A stretch of DNA of 64,000 nucleotides from Streptomyces sp. NBC_00249 (lineage in GTDB: Bacteria > Actinomycetota > Actinomycetes > Streptomycetales > Streptomycetaceae). A program made the translations under genes and the position numbers. The notes below the pieces were generated by a model. The model ran no database searches, was not told the origin of the DNA, and saw only the letters and a program-made list of their open reading frames with translations. Location: assembly GCF_026342355.1 (NCBI RefSeq), contig NZ_JAPEMV010000007.1, forward strand, positions 186,001 through 250,000, given 5' to 3'. This document shows, in pieces, positions 36,591 to 46,537 of this stretch (positions are counted from its first letter, which is position 1; the number at the start of each line of letters is the position of its first letter).

Positions 36591-36785
36591 ATGCCGAAGA
36601 ACAAGACGCACAGCGGTACCAAGAAGCGCTTCAAGGTCACCGGCTCCGGCAAGGTGCTCCGTGAGCGCGCCGGCAAGCGCCACCTGCTCGAGCACAAGTC
36701 GTCCCGTGTCACCCGCCGCCTGACCGGCACCGCGGAGATGGCCCCCGGCGACGCCGCGAAGATCAAGAAGCTTCTCGGCATCTGA
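36591..36785 (+). CDS. rpmI: 50S ribosomal protein L35
   Basis: Ribosomal protein bL35 of 64 residues, starting MPKNKTHSGTKKRFKVTGSG. ATG 36591 has GAGGAG 11 bases upstream. Second gene of the infC-rpmI-rplT operon. Highly basic, full length. Confidence 0.97.
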   Translation: MPKNKTHSGTKKRFKVTGSGKVLRERAGKRHLLEHKSSRVTRRLTGTAEMAPGDAAKIKKLLGI

Positions 36786-36790
36786 TGCCC

Positions 36791-36814
36791 TCCGCTCCCG
36801 CGTCAGGGAGCGGA
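36791..36814 (+). other. Hairpin between rpmI and rplT
   Basis: TCCGCTCCC/GGGAGCGGA, a 9-bp stem with a 6-base loop, 77 bases before rplT. Possible processing or regulatory element; no T run, so not a strong terminator. Confidence 0.45.
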
Positions 36815-36891
36815 CGAGCGTCAAGAACCGGGACCCCATCGAATTCGGGCCGTGTGAAGACATCCACGGCCCCGCTACAAGGAGTTAAAAA

Positions 36892-37278
36892 GTGGCACGC
36901 GTCAAGCGGGCAGTAAACGCCCACAAGAAGCGCCGGGCAATCCTCGAGGCGGCCAAGGGCTACCGCGGTCAGCGTTCGCGCCTGTACCGCAAGGCCAAGG
37001 AGCAGGTCACCCACTCGCTGGTCTACAACTTCAACGACCGCAAGAAGCGCAAGGGCGACTTCCGTCAGCTGTGGATCCAGCGCATCAACGCCGCTGCCCG
37101 CCAGAACGGCATGACGTACAACCGCCTCATCCAGGGTCTGAAGGCCGCCAACATCGAGGTGGACCGCAAGATCCTCGCGGAGCTGGCCGTCAACGACGCC
37201 AACGCGTTCGCCGCGCTCGTCGAGGTCGCGCAGAAGGCGCTTCCGGCCGACGTCAACGCCCCCAAGGCCGCTGCCTAA
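36892..37278 (+). CDS. rplT: 50S ribosomal protein L20
   Basis: Ribosomal protein bL20 of 128 residues, needed early in 50S assembly. GTG 36892 follows AAGGAG with a 7-base gap. Family features: ARVKRAVNAHKKRRAILEAA and LWIQRINAAARQNGMTYNRL. In other bacteria L20 represses this operon by binding its mRNA. Ends at a strong terminator. Confidence 0.97.
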   Translation: MARVKRAVNAHKKRRAILEAAKGYRGQRSRLYRKAKEQVTHSLVYNFNDRKKRKGDFRQLWIQRINAAARQNGMTYNRLIQGLKAANIEVDRKILAELAVNDANAFAALVEVAQKALPADVNAPKAAA

Positions 37279-37311
37279 GCCTTAGCCGGCCCGCTTCACG
37301 CGACCGGCACC

Positions 37312-37352
37312 CACGGACCCGCAGGCGATTCGCCTGCGGGTCCGTGTGCTTT
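37312..37352 (+). terminator. Terminator of the infC operon
   Basis: Long stem of up to 17 bp (37312-37328 with 37330-37346; in practice about 14 bp with a 7-base loop) followed by TGCTTT. Confidence 0.85.
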
Positions 37353-37427
37353 CGCCCGGCCCTGCCGGCCGGCCCCGCCGGCCCCGCCAGCCCCGCCCCG
37401 GAACCCCGAGAGAGAACCGCACACACC

Positions 37428-38285
<858 letters not shown>

Positions 38286-38341
38286 TAATGTGGCCGCCCG
38301 GGGGCCCACTGCGCTACTCGGAGATGTGGGGTAACGGGGAC

Positions 38342-39643
38342 ATGACCGTCGGTACGAACAGCTCGCCGGGAGCCACCGGAGCCGCGGGAGCCGCGGACGC
38401 GGCCGAGCAGCGGTTCCGGGACACCCCCGACGGCCTGAGCGGAGTCCCGCCGCAGTCCGGCCCCGCCGGGCGCGCTCCGGACCGTGGCGCAGCCGCCCGG
38501 GCGCAGGACGCGGGCGGGCGGCCGCGTGTGCCCGGCGCGGGCGAGGGTCCCGGCGGCGCGGCCGTCCCGGGCGCCGAGGAGACCCCCGGCCAGGGGGACG
38601 GCGGCTTCGGGATGGATCCCGACGAGCTGCCCGACGGGCTCGTCGTCGCCGACCACGCCGGGCGGGTCATCTGCTTCAACCGGGCCGCCTCCCGGATCAC
38701 CGCCATCGCGGCCGGCCAGGCCCTCGGCGCCCGCATCGACAGCGCCCTGCCGCTGGAGGACCTCGAGGGCCGCCGCTGGTGGGCGCTGACCGACCCCTAC
38801 GGCGGCCTCGCGACCCGGCGCGGCCAGCCCGAGCGCAACCTGCTGCTGCCCGGCGGCCGTGAGGTGCTGGTCTCCGCCCGGTACGTACGCACCCACCCCA
38901 CCGGCCCGCTGCGCCGCCTCGTGGTCACCCTGCGCGGCACCGAGGCCCGCCGCCGCACCGAGCGCAGCCACGCCGAGCTGATCGCGACCGTCGCGCACGA
39001 GCTGCGCTCCCCGCTGACCTCCGTCAAGGGCTTCACCGCGACCCTGCTCGCCAAGTGGGAGCGGTTCACCGACGACCAGAAGCGGCTGATGCTGGAGACC
39101 GTCGACGCCGACGCCAACCGCGTCACCCGCCTGATCGCCGAGCTCCTCGACATCTCCCGCATCGACTCCGGGCGGCTGGAGGTGCGCCGCCAGCCGGTGG
39201 ACCTCGCCGCCGCCGTGGGGCGCCACGTCCAGGCGCTCACCGCGAACGGCCAGGCGCCCGAGCGGTTCCTCGTACGGGTCAGCAGTGACCTGCCCGACTG
39301 CTGGGCCGATCCGGACAAGATCGACCAGATCCTCGGCAACCTCCTCGAAAATGCGGTGCGCCACGGTGACGGAACGGTCACCATCGACGTGTCGCCGCAC
39401 GAGAAGGGAACCGCCGTCACCGTGACCGACGAAGGCCCGGGGATCCCCGAGGAGTCGATGGCCCGCGTGTTCACCCGCTTCTGGCGGGGCAGCAAGCGCG
39501 GCGGCACCGGCCTGGGCCTGTACATCGTCAAGGGCATCGTCGAGGCCCACGGCGGCACCATCACGGTCGGCCGCGGCCCCGGCGGCGGCGCCGAGTTCCG
39601 ATTTATCCTGCCCGTGAGCGCCCCGGCCTACCTCACGCAGTAA
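38342..39643 (+). CDS. Soluble PAS-domain sensor histidine kinase
   Basis: Histidine kinase of 433 residues without transmembrane helices. Disordered N-terminus about 1-95. PAS domain about 98-200 (LPDGLVVADHAGRVICFNRA). Phospho-acceptor His219 in ATVAHELRSPLTSVKGF. ATPase motifs: Asn337 in NLLENAVRHGDG, DEGPGIP, and GTGLGLYIVKGIVEAHGG. ATG 38342 was chosen; ATGs at 38324 and 38288 are also in frame, with none having a strong ribosome site. No response regulator is adjacent, so it is an orphan kinase here. Its signal is probably cytoplasmic. Confidence 0.88.
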   Translation: MTVGTNSSPGATGAAGAADAAEQRFRDTPDGLSGVPPQSGPAGRAPDRGAAARAQDAGGRPRVPGAGEGPGGAAVPGAEETPGQGDGGFGMDPDELPDGLVVADHAGRVICFNRAASRITAIAAGQALGARIDSALPLEDLEGRRWWALTDPYGGLATRRGQPERNLLLPGGREVLVSARYVRTHPTGPLRRLVVTLRGTEARRRTERSHAELIATVAHELRSPLTSVKGFTATLLAKWERFTDDQKRLMLETVDADANRVTRLIAELLDISRIDSGRLEVRRQPVDLAAAVGRHVQALTANGQAPERFLVRVSSDLPDCWADPDKIDQILGNLLENAVRHGDGTVTIDVSPHEKGTAVTVTDEGPGIPEESMARVFTRFWRGSKRGGTGLGLYIVKGIVEAHGGTITVGRGPGGGAEFRFILPVSAPAYLTQ

Positions 39644-39796
39644 CCCTGCGGAGAGTCTCGCCAGGCGGCCCACGGGCCCCCTTCACCCCCGTCGACCTTT
39701 AGACTCGTCCTTTGGCACCTTTGTGTCCTTGTGCCGATCACGTCGATCGAGTCGTACGGGGACCCATCCAGCCAGCCATCGGAAGTACGGGAAGAG

Positions 39797-40924
39797 ATGT
39801 CGGCACCGAACAAGTCGTACGACCCTGTCGAGGTCGAGGCACTGAAACCGGAAGAGATCGAGCGCATGCGGGACGAGGCGCTCGCCGCCTTCGCCTCCGC
39901 CGGTGACCTCGACGAGCTCCGCGAGGCGAAGACCGCGCACATGGGCGACCGCTCGCCCCTGGCGCTCGCCAACCGGGAGATCGGCGCCCTGCCGCCCCAG
40001 GCCAAGGCCGAGGCGGGCAAGCGCGTCGGGCAGGCCCGCGGCGCCGTGAACAAGGCCTTCGGGGCCCGCACGGTCGAGCTGGAGGCCGAGCGCGACGAGC
40101 GGGTGCTGGTCGAGGAGGCCGTGGACGTCACGCTGCCTTACGACCGCGTGCCCGCCGGCGCCCGCCACCCCCTGACCACGCTGATGGACCGCATCGCGGA
40201 CATCTTCGTGGCCATGGGCTACGAGGTCGCGGAAGGCCCCGAGGTCGAGGCGGAGTGGTTCAACTTCGACGCCCTCAACTTCACGCCCGACCACCCGGCG
40301 CGCCAGATGCAGGACACCTTCTTCGTCCAGGGGCCGGAAGGCACCGAGGGCGACGAGTCCGGTGTCGTGCTGCGCACCCACACCTCCCCGGTGCAGGCGC
40401 GCTCGCTGCTGGAGCGCAAGCCCCCCGTCTACATCGTCTGCCCGGGCCGGGTGTACCGCACCGACGAGCTCGACGCGACGCACACGCCCGTCTTCCACCA
40501 GGTCGAGCTGCTCGCCGTGGACGAGGGCCTGACGATGGCGGACCTCAAGGGCACCATGGACCACATGGTCCAGGAGCTGTTCGGCGAGGGCACCACCACG
40601 CGCCTGCGCCCGCACTTCTTCCCCTTCACCGAGCCGTCCGCCGAGATGGACATGCAGTGCTACGTCTGCCGCGGCGAGTCGGTGGGCAACCCCGACCGCC
40701 CCTGCCGTACCTGCTCCAGCGAGGGCTGGATCGAGCTCGGCGGCTGCGGCATGGTCAACCCCAAGGTGCTCGTCGCCTGCGGTGTGGACCCCGAGAAGTA
40801 CAGCGGGTTCGCCTTCGGGTTCGGCATCGAACGGATGCTGATGTTCCGCCACAACGTCGAAGACATGCGAGACATGGTCGAGGGTGACGTGCGTTTCACC
40901 CGGCCGTTCGGGAGTGAGATCTGA
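39797..40924 (+). CDS. pheS: Phenylalanyl-tRNA synthetase alpha subunit
   Basis: Catalytic subunit of the (alpha-beta)2 class II synthetase charging tRNA-Phe, 375 residues. ATG 39797. N-terminal coiled coil about 10-95. Core motifs: motif 2 YRTDELDATHTPVFHQVE and motif 3 GFAFGFGIERMLM. A CYVCRGESVGNPDRPC segment with CRTC forms a four-cysteine knuckle (about 288-308), a known actinobacterial and other-lineage insertion. A 153-base leader contains a -10-like TAGACT at 39700. Its TGA overlaps the pheT ATG by one base. Confidence 0.96.
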   Translation: MSAPNKSYDPVEVEALKPEEIERMRDEALAAFASAGDLDELREAKTAHMGDRSPLALANREIGALPPQAKAEAGKRVGQARGAVNKAFGARTVELEAERDERVLVEEAVDVTLPYDRVPAGARHPLTTLMDRIADIFVAMGYEVAEGPEVEAEWFNFDALNFTPDHPARQMQDTFFVQGPEGTEGDESGVVLRTHTSPVQARSLLERKPPVYIVCPGRVYRTDELDATHTPVFHQVELLAVDEGLTMADLKGTMDHMVQELFGEGTTTRLRPHFFPFTEPSAEMDMQCYVCRGESVGNPDRPCRTCSSEGWIELGGCGMVNPKVLVACGVDPEKYSGFAFGFGIERMLMFRHNVEDMRDMVEGDVRFTRPFGSEI

Positions 40925-43452
40925 TGCGCGTCCCGCTTTCCTGGCTGCGGGAGTACGTAGACCTCCCCGCGGGTGAGACCGGCCGTGACGTGGCCGCCAA
41001 GCTGGTCGACGCCGGCCTCGAGGTCGAGACCGTCGAACAGCTCGGCGCCGGCCTCAAGGGCCCCCTCGCCGTCGGCCAGGTGCTGACCATCGAGGAGCTC
41101 GAGGGCTTCCGCAAGCCGATCCGCTTCTGCACGGTCGACGTCGGCCTGGCCAACGGCACCGGCGAGCCGCAGGAGATCGTCTGCGGCGCCCGGAACTTCG
41201 CCGTCGGCGACAAGGTCGTCGTGGTCCTGCCCGGCGCCGTCCTGCCCGGGGACTTCGCGATCGCCTCGCGCAAGACCTACGGCCGCACCTCGCACGGCAT
41301 GATCTGCTCCGGCGAGGAGCTGGGCATGGGCGACGACGGCACGCACGGCATCATCGTGCTGCCGCACGAGCACGAGGTCGGCACCGACGCGATCGAGCTG
41401 CTCCAGCTCGTCGACGAGGTCCTCGACATCGACATCACCCCGGACCGCGGCTACTGCATGTCGATGCGCGGTGTGGCCCGTGAGGCCGCCACCGCGTACG
41501 GCCTGCCGCTGCGCGACCCGGCGCTGCTCGACGTCCCGGCGCCCAACTCCTACGGCTACCTCGTCCGGATCGACGACCCGGCCGGCTGCGACCGCTTCGC
41601 CGCCCGCACCGTGACCGGTCTCGACCCCGAGGCCCGCTCCCCGATCTGGCTGACGCGCCGCCTCCAGAAGGCGGGCATGCGCCCGATCTCGCTGGCCGTG
41701 GACGTCACCAACTACGTGATGCTGGAGCTCGGCCAGCCCCTGCACGCCTACGACCGTTCGCGCCTCGACGGCGCCATCGGCGTCCGCCGTGCCGAGCAGG
41801 GCGAGAAGTTCACCACCCTCGACGGGGTCAAGCGCACCCTCGACGCCGAGGACCTGGTGATCACCGACGAAAGCGGCCCGATCGGGCTCGCCGGTGTCAT
41901 GGGCGGTGCCAACACCGAGATCGCCGACTCCGTCACCGACCCGGAGACGGGCGTCGTCACCGGCACCACCGACGTGGTCATCGAGGCCGCGCACTTCGAC
42001 GCCGTGTCGATCTCGCGCACCGCCCGCCGCATGAAGCTCTCCTCCGAGGCCTCCAAGCGCTTCGAGCGGGGCGTCGACCCGCAGGCCGCCGGCGCGGCCG
42101 CGCAGCGGACCGTGGACCTCCTCGTGCTGCTCGCGGGCGGCACCGCCGAGGCCGGGGTCACCGAGCTCACCGCCCCGGGCGCCCCGCGCACGGTCGCGAT
42201 GAGCGCCGACCACCCCGACCGCGTCGCGGGCATGGACTACGGCCGTGAGACCGTCGTCCGCCGCCTCCAGGAGATCGGCTGCGCCGTACACGGCCAGGAC
42301 GAGCTCGTCGTCACCGTCCCCTCGTGGCGGCCCGACCTCGCCGAGCCCAACGACCTCGCCGAGGAAGTCATCCGGCTGGAGGGCTACGGGAACCTCCCGT
42401 CCACCCTCCCGCAGGTGCCCTCCGGCCGCGGCCTGACCCCCCGGCAGCAGCTGCACCGCCGCGTCGGCCGCACGCTGGCCGGCTCCGGCTACGTCGAGGC
42501 GCTGAGCTACCCGTTCATCGGCGAGCAGGTCTTCGACCAGCTCCAGCTCCCCGCGCACGACGCCACCCGCCAGGTCGTCAAGCTGGTCAACCCGATCTCC
42601 GACGAGGAGCCGGCGCTGCGCACCACGCTGCTGCCGGGTCTGCTCGGCGCGCTGCGCCGCAACGACAGCCGGGGCAGCCACGACCTCGCGCTCTTCGAGA
42701 CCGGCTCGGTCTTCCGCGCCACCGACCGGCCGGGCGTCGCCGTACGGCTGCCCGTCGACCGGCGTCCCACGGACGAGGAGATCGCCACCCTGGACGCGGC
42801 CCTGCCCGCGCAGCCGCGCTACGCCGCGGTCGTGCTGGCCGGTGCCCGCGAGCAGGCCGGCTGGTGGGGCAAGGGCCGCCCGGCCGACTGGGCGGACGCC
42901 GTCCAGGCCGCCCGCGCGCTGGCCGTCGAGGCCGGTGCCGAACTGGTGGTCCGCCAGGGCCAGTACGGCCCCTGGCACCCGGGCCGCTGCGCCGAGCTGA
43001 TCGTCACCCTCGACGGTGTGGAGACGGTCATCGGCCACGCCGGTGAGCTGCACCCGCGCGTGGTCAAGGCGATGGGCCTGCCCGCCCGCACCAGCGCCAT
43101 GGAGCTCGACCTCGACCGCCTCGCGGCGGCCGGCGGCGAGGCCCTCCAGGCGCCCCGGATCTCCACCTTCCCGGTGGCGACCCAGGACGTCGCGCTGATC
43201 GTGGACGCGTCCGTCCCGGCGGCCTCCGTCGAGGCGGCGCTGCGCACGGGCGCGGGCGAACTGCTCGAATCCCTGCGGCTGTTCGACGTCTTCACCGGCG
43301 AGCAGGTGGGCGAGGGCAAGAAGTCCCTGGCCTACGCGCTGCGCTTCCGCGCCGCCGACCGCACGCTGACGGCCGAGGAGTCCACGGCCGCCCGCGACGC
43401 GGCGGTGGCCCTGGCCGGCGAGCGGACCGGGGCGGTGCTGCGCGGCGCGTGA
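40924..43452 (+). CDS. pheT: Phenylalanyl-tRNA synthetase beta subunit
   Basis: Beta subunit of 842 residues; binds tRNA and hydrolyses mischarged Tyr-tRNA. ATG 40924 overlaps the pheS stop (TGATG). Domains in order: B1/tRNA-binding fold (about 40-155), B3/B4 editing domain (about 210-395, with KLSSEASKRFERGVDP), B5 (about 420-490), catalytic-like core (about 500-730), FDX-ACB anticodon-binding domain (about 750-842, ISTFPVATQDVALIVDASVP). Full length. Terminates at the hairpin at 43474. Confidence 0.97.
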   Translation: MRVPLSWLREYVDLPAGETGRDVAAKLVDAGLEVETVEQLGAGLKGPLAVGQVLTIEELEGFRKPIRFCTVDVGLANGTGEPQEIVCGARNFAVGDKVVVVLPGAVLPGDFAIASRKTYGRTSHGMICSGEELGMGDDGTHGIIVLPHEHEVGTDAIELLQLVDEVLDIDITPDRGYCMSMRGVAREAATAYGLPLRDPALLDVPAPNSYGYLVRIDDPAGCDRFAARTVTGLDPEARSPIWLTRRLQKAGMRPISLAVDVTNYVMLELGQPLHAYDRSRLDGAIGVRRAEQGEKFTTLDGVKRTLDAEDLVITDESGPIGLAGVMGGANTEIADSVTDPETGVVTGTTDVVIEAAHFDAVSISRTARRMKLSSEASKRFERGVDPQAAGAAAQRTVDLLVLLAGGTAEAGVTELTAPGAPRTVAMSADHPDRVAGMDYGRETVVRRLQEIGCAVHGQDELVVTVPSWRPDLAEPNDLAEEVIRLEGYGNLPSTLPQVPSGRGLTPRQQLHRRVGRTLAGSGYVEALSYPFIGEQVFDQLQLPAHDATRQVVKLVNPISDEEPALRTTLLPGLLGALRRNDSRGSHDLALFETGSVFRATDRPGVAVRLPVDRRPTDEEIATLDAALPAQPRYAAVVLAGAREQAGWWGKGRPADWADAVQAARALAVEAGAELVVRQGQYGPWHPGRCAELIVTLDGVETVIGHAGELHPRVVKAMGLPARTSAMELDLDRLAAAGGEALQAPRISTFPVATQDVALIVDASVPAASVEAALRTGAGELLESLRLFDVFTGEQVGEGKKSLAYALRFRAADRTLTAEESTAARDAAVALAGERTGAVLRGA

Positions 43453-43473
43453 GCGTCACGCCACCAGGCCGGC

Positions 43474-43513
43474 TGAGGGCCCCGTCCGAACCATCGGACG
43501 GGGCCCTCACTCA
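43474..43513 (+). terminator. Terminator of pheST
   Basis: Perfect 16-bp stem (43474-43489 with 43494-43509), ACCA loop, followed by CTCATT with a short T-rich end. Confidence 0.85.
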
Positions 43514-43604
43514 TTCGGGTGAGAAGCCCGGTGACCCGTGTCCGGTACGTCTGGAGGTCGACACAATCGTTCCGGCCGTCGAGCCGGAGGGGAGTGTCCT
43601 ACGG

Positions 43605-44744
43605 ATGATCACGCACGGGCGGATGCCCCGGACGCGCCGGGTGTGCGTCCTCGCCTGGGGCGGCGCCGCGGTGTCCTGGGAACTGTCCACCCCCGGCCCC
43701 CTCGGGCCCAGCCTCGCCACCTGCGCGGCGTTCCTGCTGCTGGCCACGGGCTGCGCCCTGCACATCCGGCGCGGGCTCCGCGCCGAACTGCGGCGCTCGC
43801 GGGAGATCGCCGGTGCCACCCAGCGGGTCCTGCTGCGCCCCCTGCCCGGCCGGATCGACGGCATCGCGGTGTCCGCCGCCCAGCTGTCGGCGAGCCGGGG
43901 CGCGGCCGTCGGCGGGGACCTGTACGAGGCCGTGCCGACGGCGTACGGGGTGCGCGTGGTGATCGGGGACGTACGCGGCCACGGGCTGCCGGCGCTGGGG
44001 GCGGCCGCCGCCGTCCTCGGCTCCTTCCGCGAGGCGGCGTACGACGAACCGTCCCTGCCCGGGGTCCTGCGCCGGATGGAACGCTCCCTCCAGCGGCACC
44101 TGCGCGAGCGGGCCCGCGCCGAACACCCGGCGGCCTGTGCGGTGGAGCCGCGGTCGCCGGTCGCGGAGGACTTCGTCACGCTGCTGCTGCTCCAGATCGC
44201 CCCGGACGGCTCGCTCCTGGCCCTCAACTGCGGCCACCCCTGGCCCTACCGCCTCCGGCCGGCCCCGCTGTCAGCCGCGGAACCGGAGCCCGAGCCGGAG
44301 CCCTGCGGGGCCGGTCCCCTCCCCGCCCTTCGACCGTTCCCGCCTCCATCGCCGGCGCGGCTCCAGACACGGCGCTACCGCGCCCGCGCCTCAATCGCCG
44401 GCGAGGCTGAAAGTTCTGAGCCCCGGGGAACGAGGGACGTGCGGCCGCTGACCGGCGGGGATACGCTGCCCCCGCTCGGGGTGGTGCCGGTGCCGCCGGA
44501 CGTGCGGCCCACACCGTGCGGGCGGCTGCGCCCCGGCGAGATGCTCGTGCTGCACACCGACGGCGCCGAGGACGCCCGGGACCGCCAGGGCCGCTTCTTC
44601 CCGCTGCGCCGCGTCCTGGCACGGGCTCCGGCGCTCACGCCCGCCCGGCTGGTGGCGGGCGTGCACGCCGCGCTGCTGCGCCACACCGGAGGACGGCTCG
44701 CCGACGACGTCGCCCTGCTGGTGCTGCGCAACGACCGCGCCTGA
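43605..44744 (+). CDS. SpoIIE-type PP2C protein serine phosphatase with repeat-derived insert
   Basis: Membrane-anchored phosphatase of 379 residues. ATG 43605 follows GGAGGGGAG; the frame open from 43449 crosses the pheT terminator and is rejected. Two transmembrane helices about 8-55, then a PP2C/SpoIIE domain: SAAQLSASRGAAVGGDLYEA, GDVRGHGLPALG, EMLVLHTDGAEDA, and DDVALLVL. Manganese aspartates are present. Residues about 234-270 (PALRPFPPPSPARLQ onward) have no counterpart in the fold and are encoded by the dispersed repeat (44305-44414), kept in frame. Whether the enzyme is still active is open. Usual role: dephosphorylating anti-sigma antagonists. Confidence 0.82.
   Translation: MITHGRMPRTRRVCVLAWGGAAVSWELSTPGPLGPSLATCAAFLLLATGCALHIRRGLRAELRRSREIAGATQRVLLRPLPGRIDGIAVSAAQLSASRGAAVGGDLYEAVPTAYGVRVVIGDVRGHGLPALGAAAAVLGSFREAAYDEPSLPGVLRRMERSLQRHLRERARAEHPAACAVEPRSPVAEDFVTLLLLQIAPDGSLLALNCGHPWPYRLRPAPLSAAEPEPEPEPCGAGPLPALRPFPPPSPARLQTRRYRARASIAGEAESSEPRGTRDVRPLTGGDTLPPLGVVPVPPDVRPTPCGRLRPGEMLVLHTDGAEDARDRQGRFFPLRRVLARAPALTPARLVAGVHAALLRHTGGRLADDVALLVLRNDRA
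44305..44414. repeat. Dispersed repeat inside the SpoIIE-type phosphatase gene
   Basis: GGTCCCCTCCCCGCCCTTC, then ACCGTTCCCGCCTCCATCG, and a second core CGCGCCTCAATCGCCGGCG. The order and spacing match the intergenic copy at 31880-32008. The copy diverges at several bases and reads through in frame. Confidence 0.75.
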
Positions 44745-45146
44745 GCGGTCCGGCGCGGCCGGGCCGGCCCTGAACCGGCCCGGCCGTACCCGCCTGGACC
44801 GGGTGGTGCCGGTCCGCACCGGACCGGTGGACGAGCCCGGTGCGGACGGGGCCCGGCTGGGCCGGACCCCGGCGACCAACCGGGGCCCGGCGCAGCCGCT
44901 GCGCGCGCCGCCCGTCCGCCATGGAGTGTCGGGCAGACAGCAGGACGGGCGGCGCGGTGCCGGGTCGTCGCACTGTACGAGGGGGAGCCGACGACCCGAG
45001 CGGCCTCTTTGGCGAGGCTCTTCAGTGAAGCGCCCCGAGGGCCTCCTCCGGCAGGGTGTGTTTCGCATTTATGCGCGTACTCGGTTCGCACCCCGTGTGA
45101 ACCGCGCACCCACTAGCCTGGTCCCGACGAGCCCTTGGAGGGGCCC
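44745..45146. other. 402-bp intergenic region with two hairpins
   Basis: First hairpin at 44756-44786 (12-bp arms, 7-base loop) is a likely terminator for the phosphatase gene. Second at 44905-44955: 13-bp perfect arms around a 25-base loop; function unknown. TAGCCT at 45114-45119 may be the -10 for the next gene. No coding potential seen. Confidence 0.5.
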
Positions 45147-46484
45147 ATGCAGCCCAACGCCCTGCTCGACGCCCTCCTCGCCGAGGCGGGAATGTCCCAC
45201 GCCGGACTCGCCGCGCATGTCAACCAGGCGGGCAGGACCCGCGGACTCGCGCTGCGCTACGAACACACCGCCGTCTCCCGCTGGTTGAAGGGGCAGCGCC
45301 CCCGCGGCCAGGTGCCCGACCTGATCTGCGAGGTGCTCGGTGGGCGGCTGCACCGGCCCCTGGCCCTGGAGGACATCGGACTCGGCATCCCCGGCCAGAG
45401 CGGCCCGCACACGAGCAGGCTCAGCGGCTTCGTCGACCGCGCCACCGCCCTGTGGCGCTCCGACGAGCTGGGCCGGCCCGCACAGCTCACCGCGCAGGCC
45501 CTCACCGGCACCCCGGCCGTCATCCCGGTCTGGGAGTGGGAGAACCCGCCCGAGGACGCCGACGTGTCCCGCAGCGGCCCCGGGCTGATCGGGCCGGAGC
45601 ACATCGACGTCCTGCGGGCCGCGCGGGCCCACTACGAGCTGATGTACCGCCGGGCGGGCGGGATGGCCACCCGCGCCCGGATCGTCCGCTTCCTCGGCAG
45701 CGAGACGGCCCCGATGCTGCGCGGCAGTTACCCCGACGAGGTGGGCCGGCTGCTGTACCGGGCCACCGGATCCCTGGTGGCGGTCGCCGGGATCTGCGCC
45801 TACGACTCCGACGCCCACGGGCTCGCCCAGCGCTACTTCCACCAGGCGCTGCGCCTCGCCAAGGCGAGCGGGGACCGGGGACTGGGGGCGTACGTGATCG
45901 CCCTGCTGGTCAACCAGTCGCTGCACCTGCGGGAGTACCGCCAGGCCGTGGCCTTCGCCGAGGCCGCGCTGCGCGCCGCCGGCCGCCACACCACCCCGGC
46001 GCTGGCCGCGGACCTGTACGCGATGCAGGCCAAGGCCTACGCCCAACTCGGCGACACGGCGGCCGCCCTGGCCTGCATCCGGCGCGCGGAGGCGGCCGCC
46101 GAGCGGATCCGGCCCGGCTCGGAGCCCGACGAGACGGGCTACGTACAGCCGGGGCTGGTCAACGTCCAGGTGGCGGAGGCGCTGCTGAGCCTCGGGGACC
46201 TGGACGCCGCGCACGAGCAGGCCGCCGAGGCCGCCTCGGCGCCCGCGCACGACCGGGGCCGGGTGCACCGGCTCGCGATGCTGTGCGAGATCCAGCTGCG
46301 CCAGGGGGAGGCGGACCGGGCGGTGGCGGCGGCCGCGGAGATGGCGGAGCGGGCGAAGGGGATGGAGTCGCTCAGGCTCCGGGACCGGCTGCGGGCCGTC
46401 AGGCAGCAGCTGCTGACCAGCGGTTGCGCGGGCGCGGAGGAGACCGCGCAGCTCATCGACGGGGCGCTGCGCGTTCCCCTGTGA
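45147..46484 (+). CDS. XRE-type regulator with TPR-like helical repeats
   Basis: Protein of 445 residues. ATG 45147 has GGAGGGG just upstream. N-terminal helix-turn-helix about 1-70 (LLDALLAEAGMSHAGLAAHV, then HTAVSRWLKGQRPRGQVPDL), followed from about 150 by helical tetratricopeptide-like repeats (RYFHQALRLAKASGDRGL, AVAFAEAALRAAG, AALACIRRAEAAAERI). Streptomyces encode many such regulators, some affecting differentiation and antibiotic production (NsdA type); I cannot assign this one. The NUDIX gene follows within 55 bases. Confidence 0.82.
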   Translation: MQPNALLDALLAEAGMSHAGLAAHVNQAGRTRGLALRYEHTAVSRWLKGQRPRGQVPDLICEVLGGRLHRPLALEDIGLGIPGQSGPHTSRLSGFVDRATALWRSDELGRPAQLTAQALTGTPAVIPVWEWENPPEDADVSRSGPGLIGPEHIDVLRAARAHYELMYRRAGGMATRARIVRFLGSETAPMLRGSYPDEVGRLLYRATGSLVAVAGICAYDSDAHGLAQRYFHQALRLAKASGDRGLGAYVIALLVNQSLHLREYRQAVAFAEAALRAAGRHTTPALAADLYAMQAKAYAQLGDTAAALACIRRAEAAAERIRPGSEPDETGYVQPGLVNVQVAEALLSLGDLDAAHEQAAEAASAPAHDRGRVHRLAMLCEIQLRQGEADRAVAAAAEMAERAKGMESLRLRDRLRAVRQQLLTSGCAGAEETAQLIDGALRVPL

Positions 46485-46537
46485 GGGCTCGAACTGCTGC
46501 CATGTTGCCACCAACGGATGCGGAAGGTGGCACAACC

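Noticed and set aside
40660..43053. 797-codon antisense frame over pheT
   Set aside because: Shadow of pheT with low-complexity translation.
43449..43604. Longer start for the SpoIIE-type phosphatase at GTG 43449
   Set aside because: Would overlap pheT and read through its terminator. ATG 43605 has a good ribosome site.
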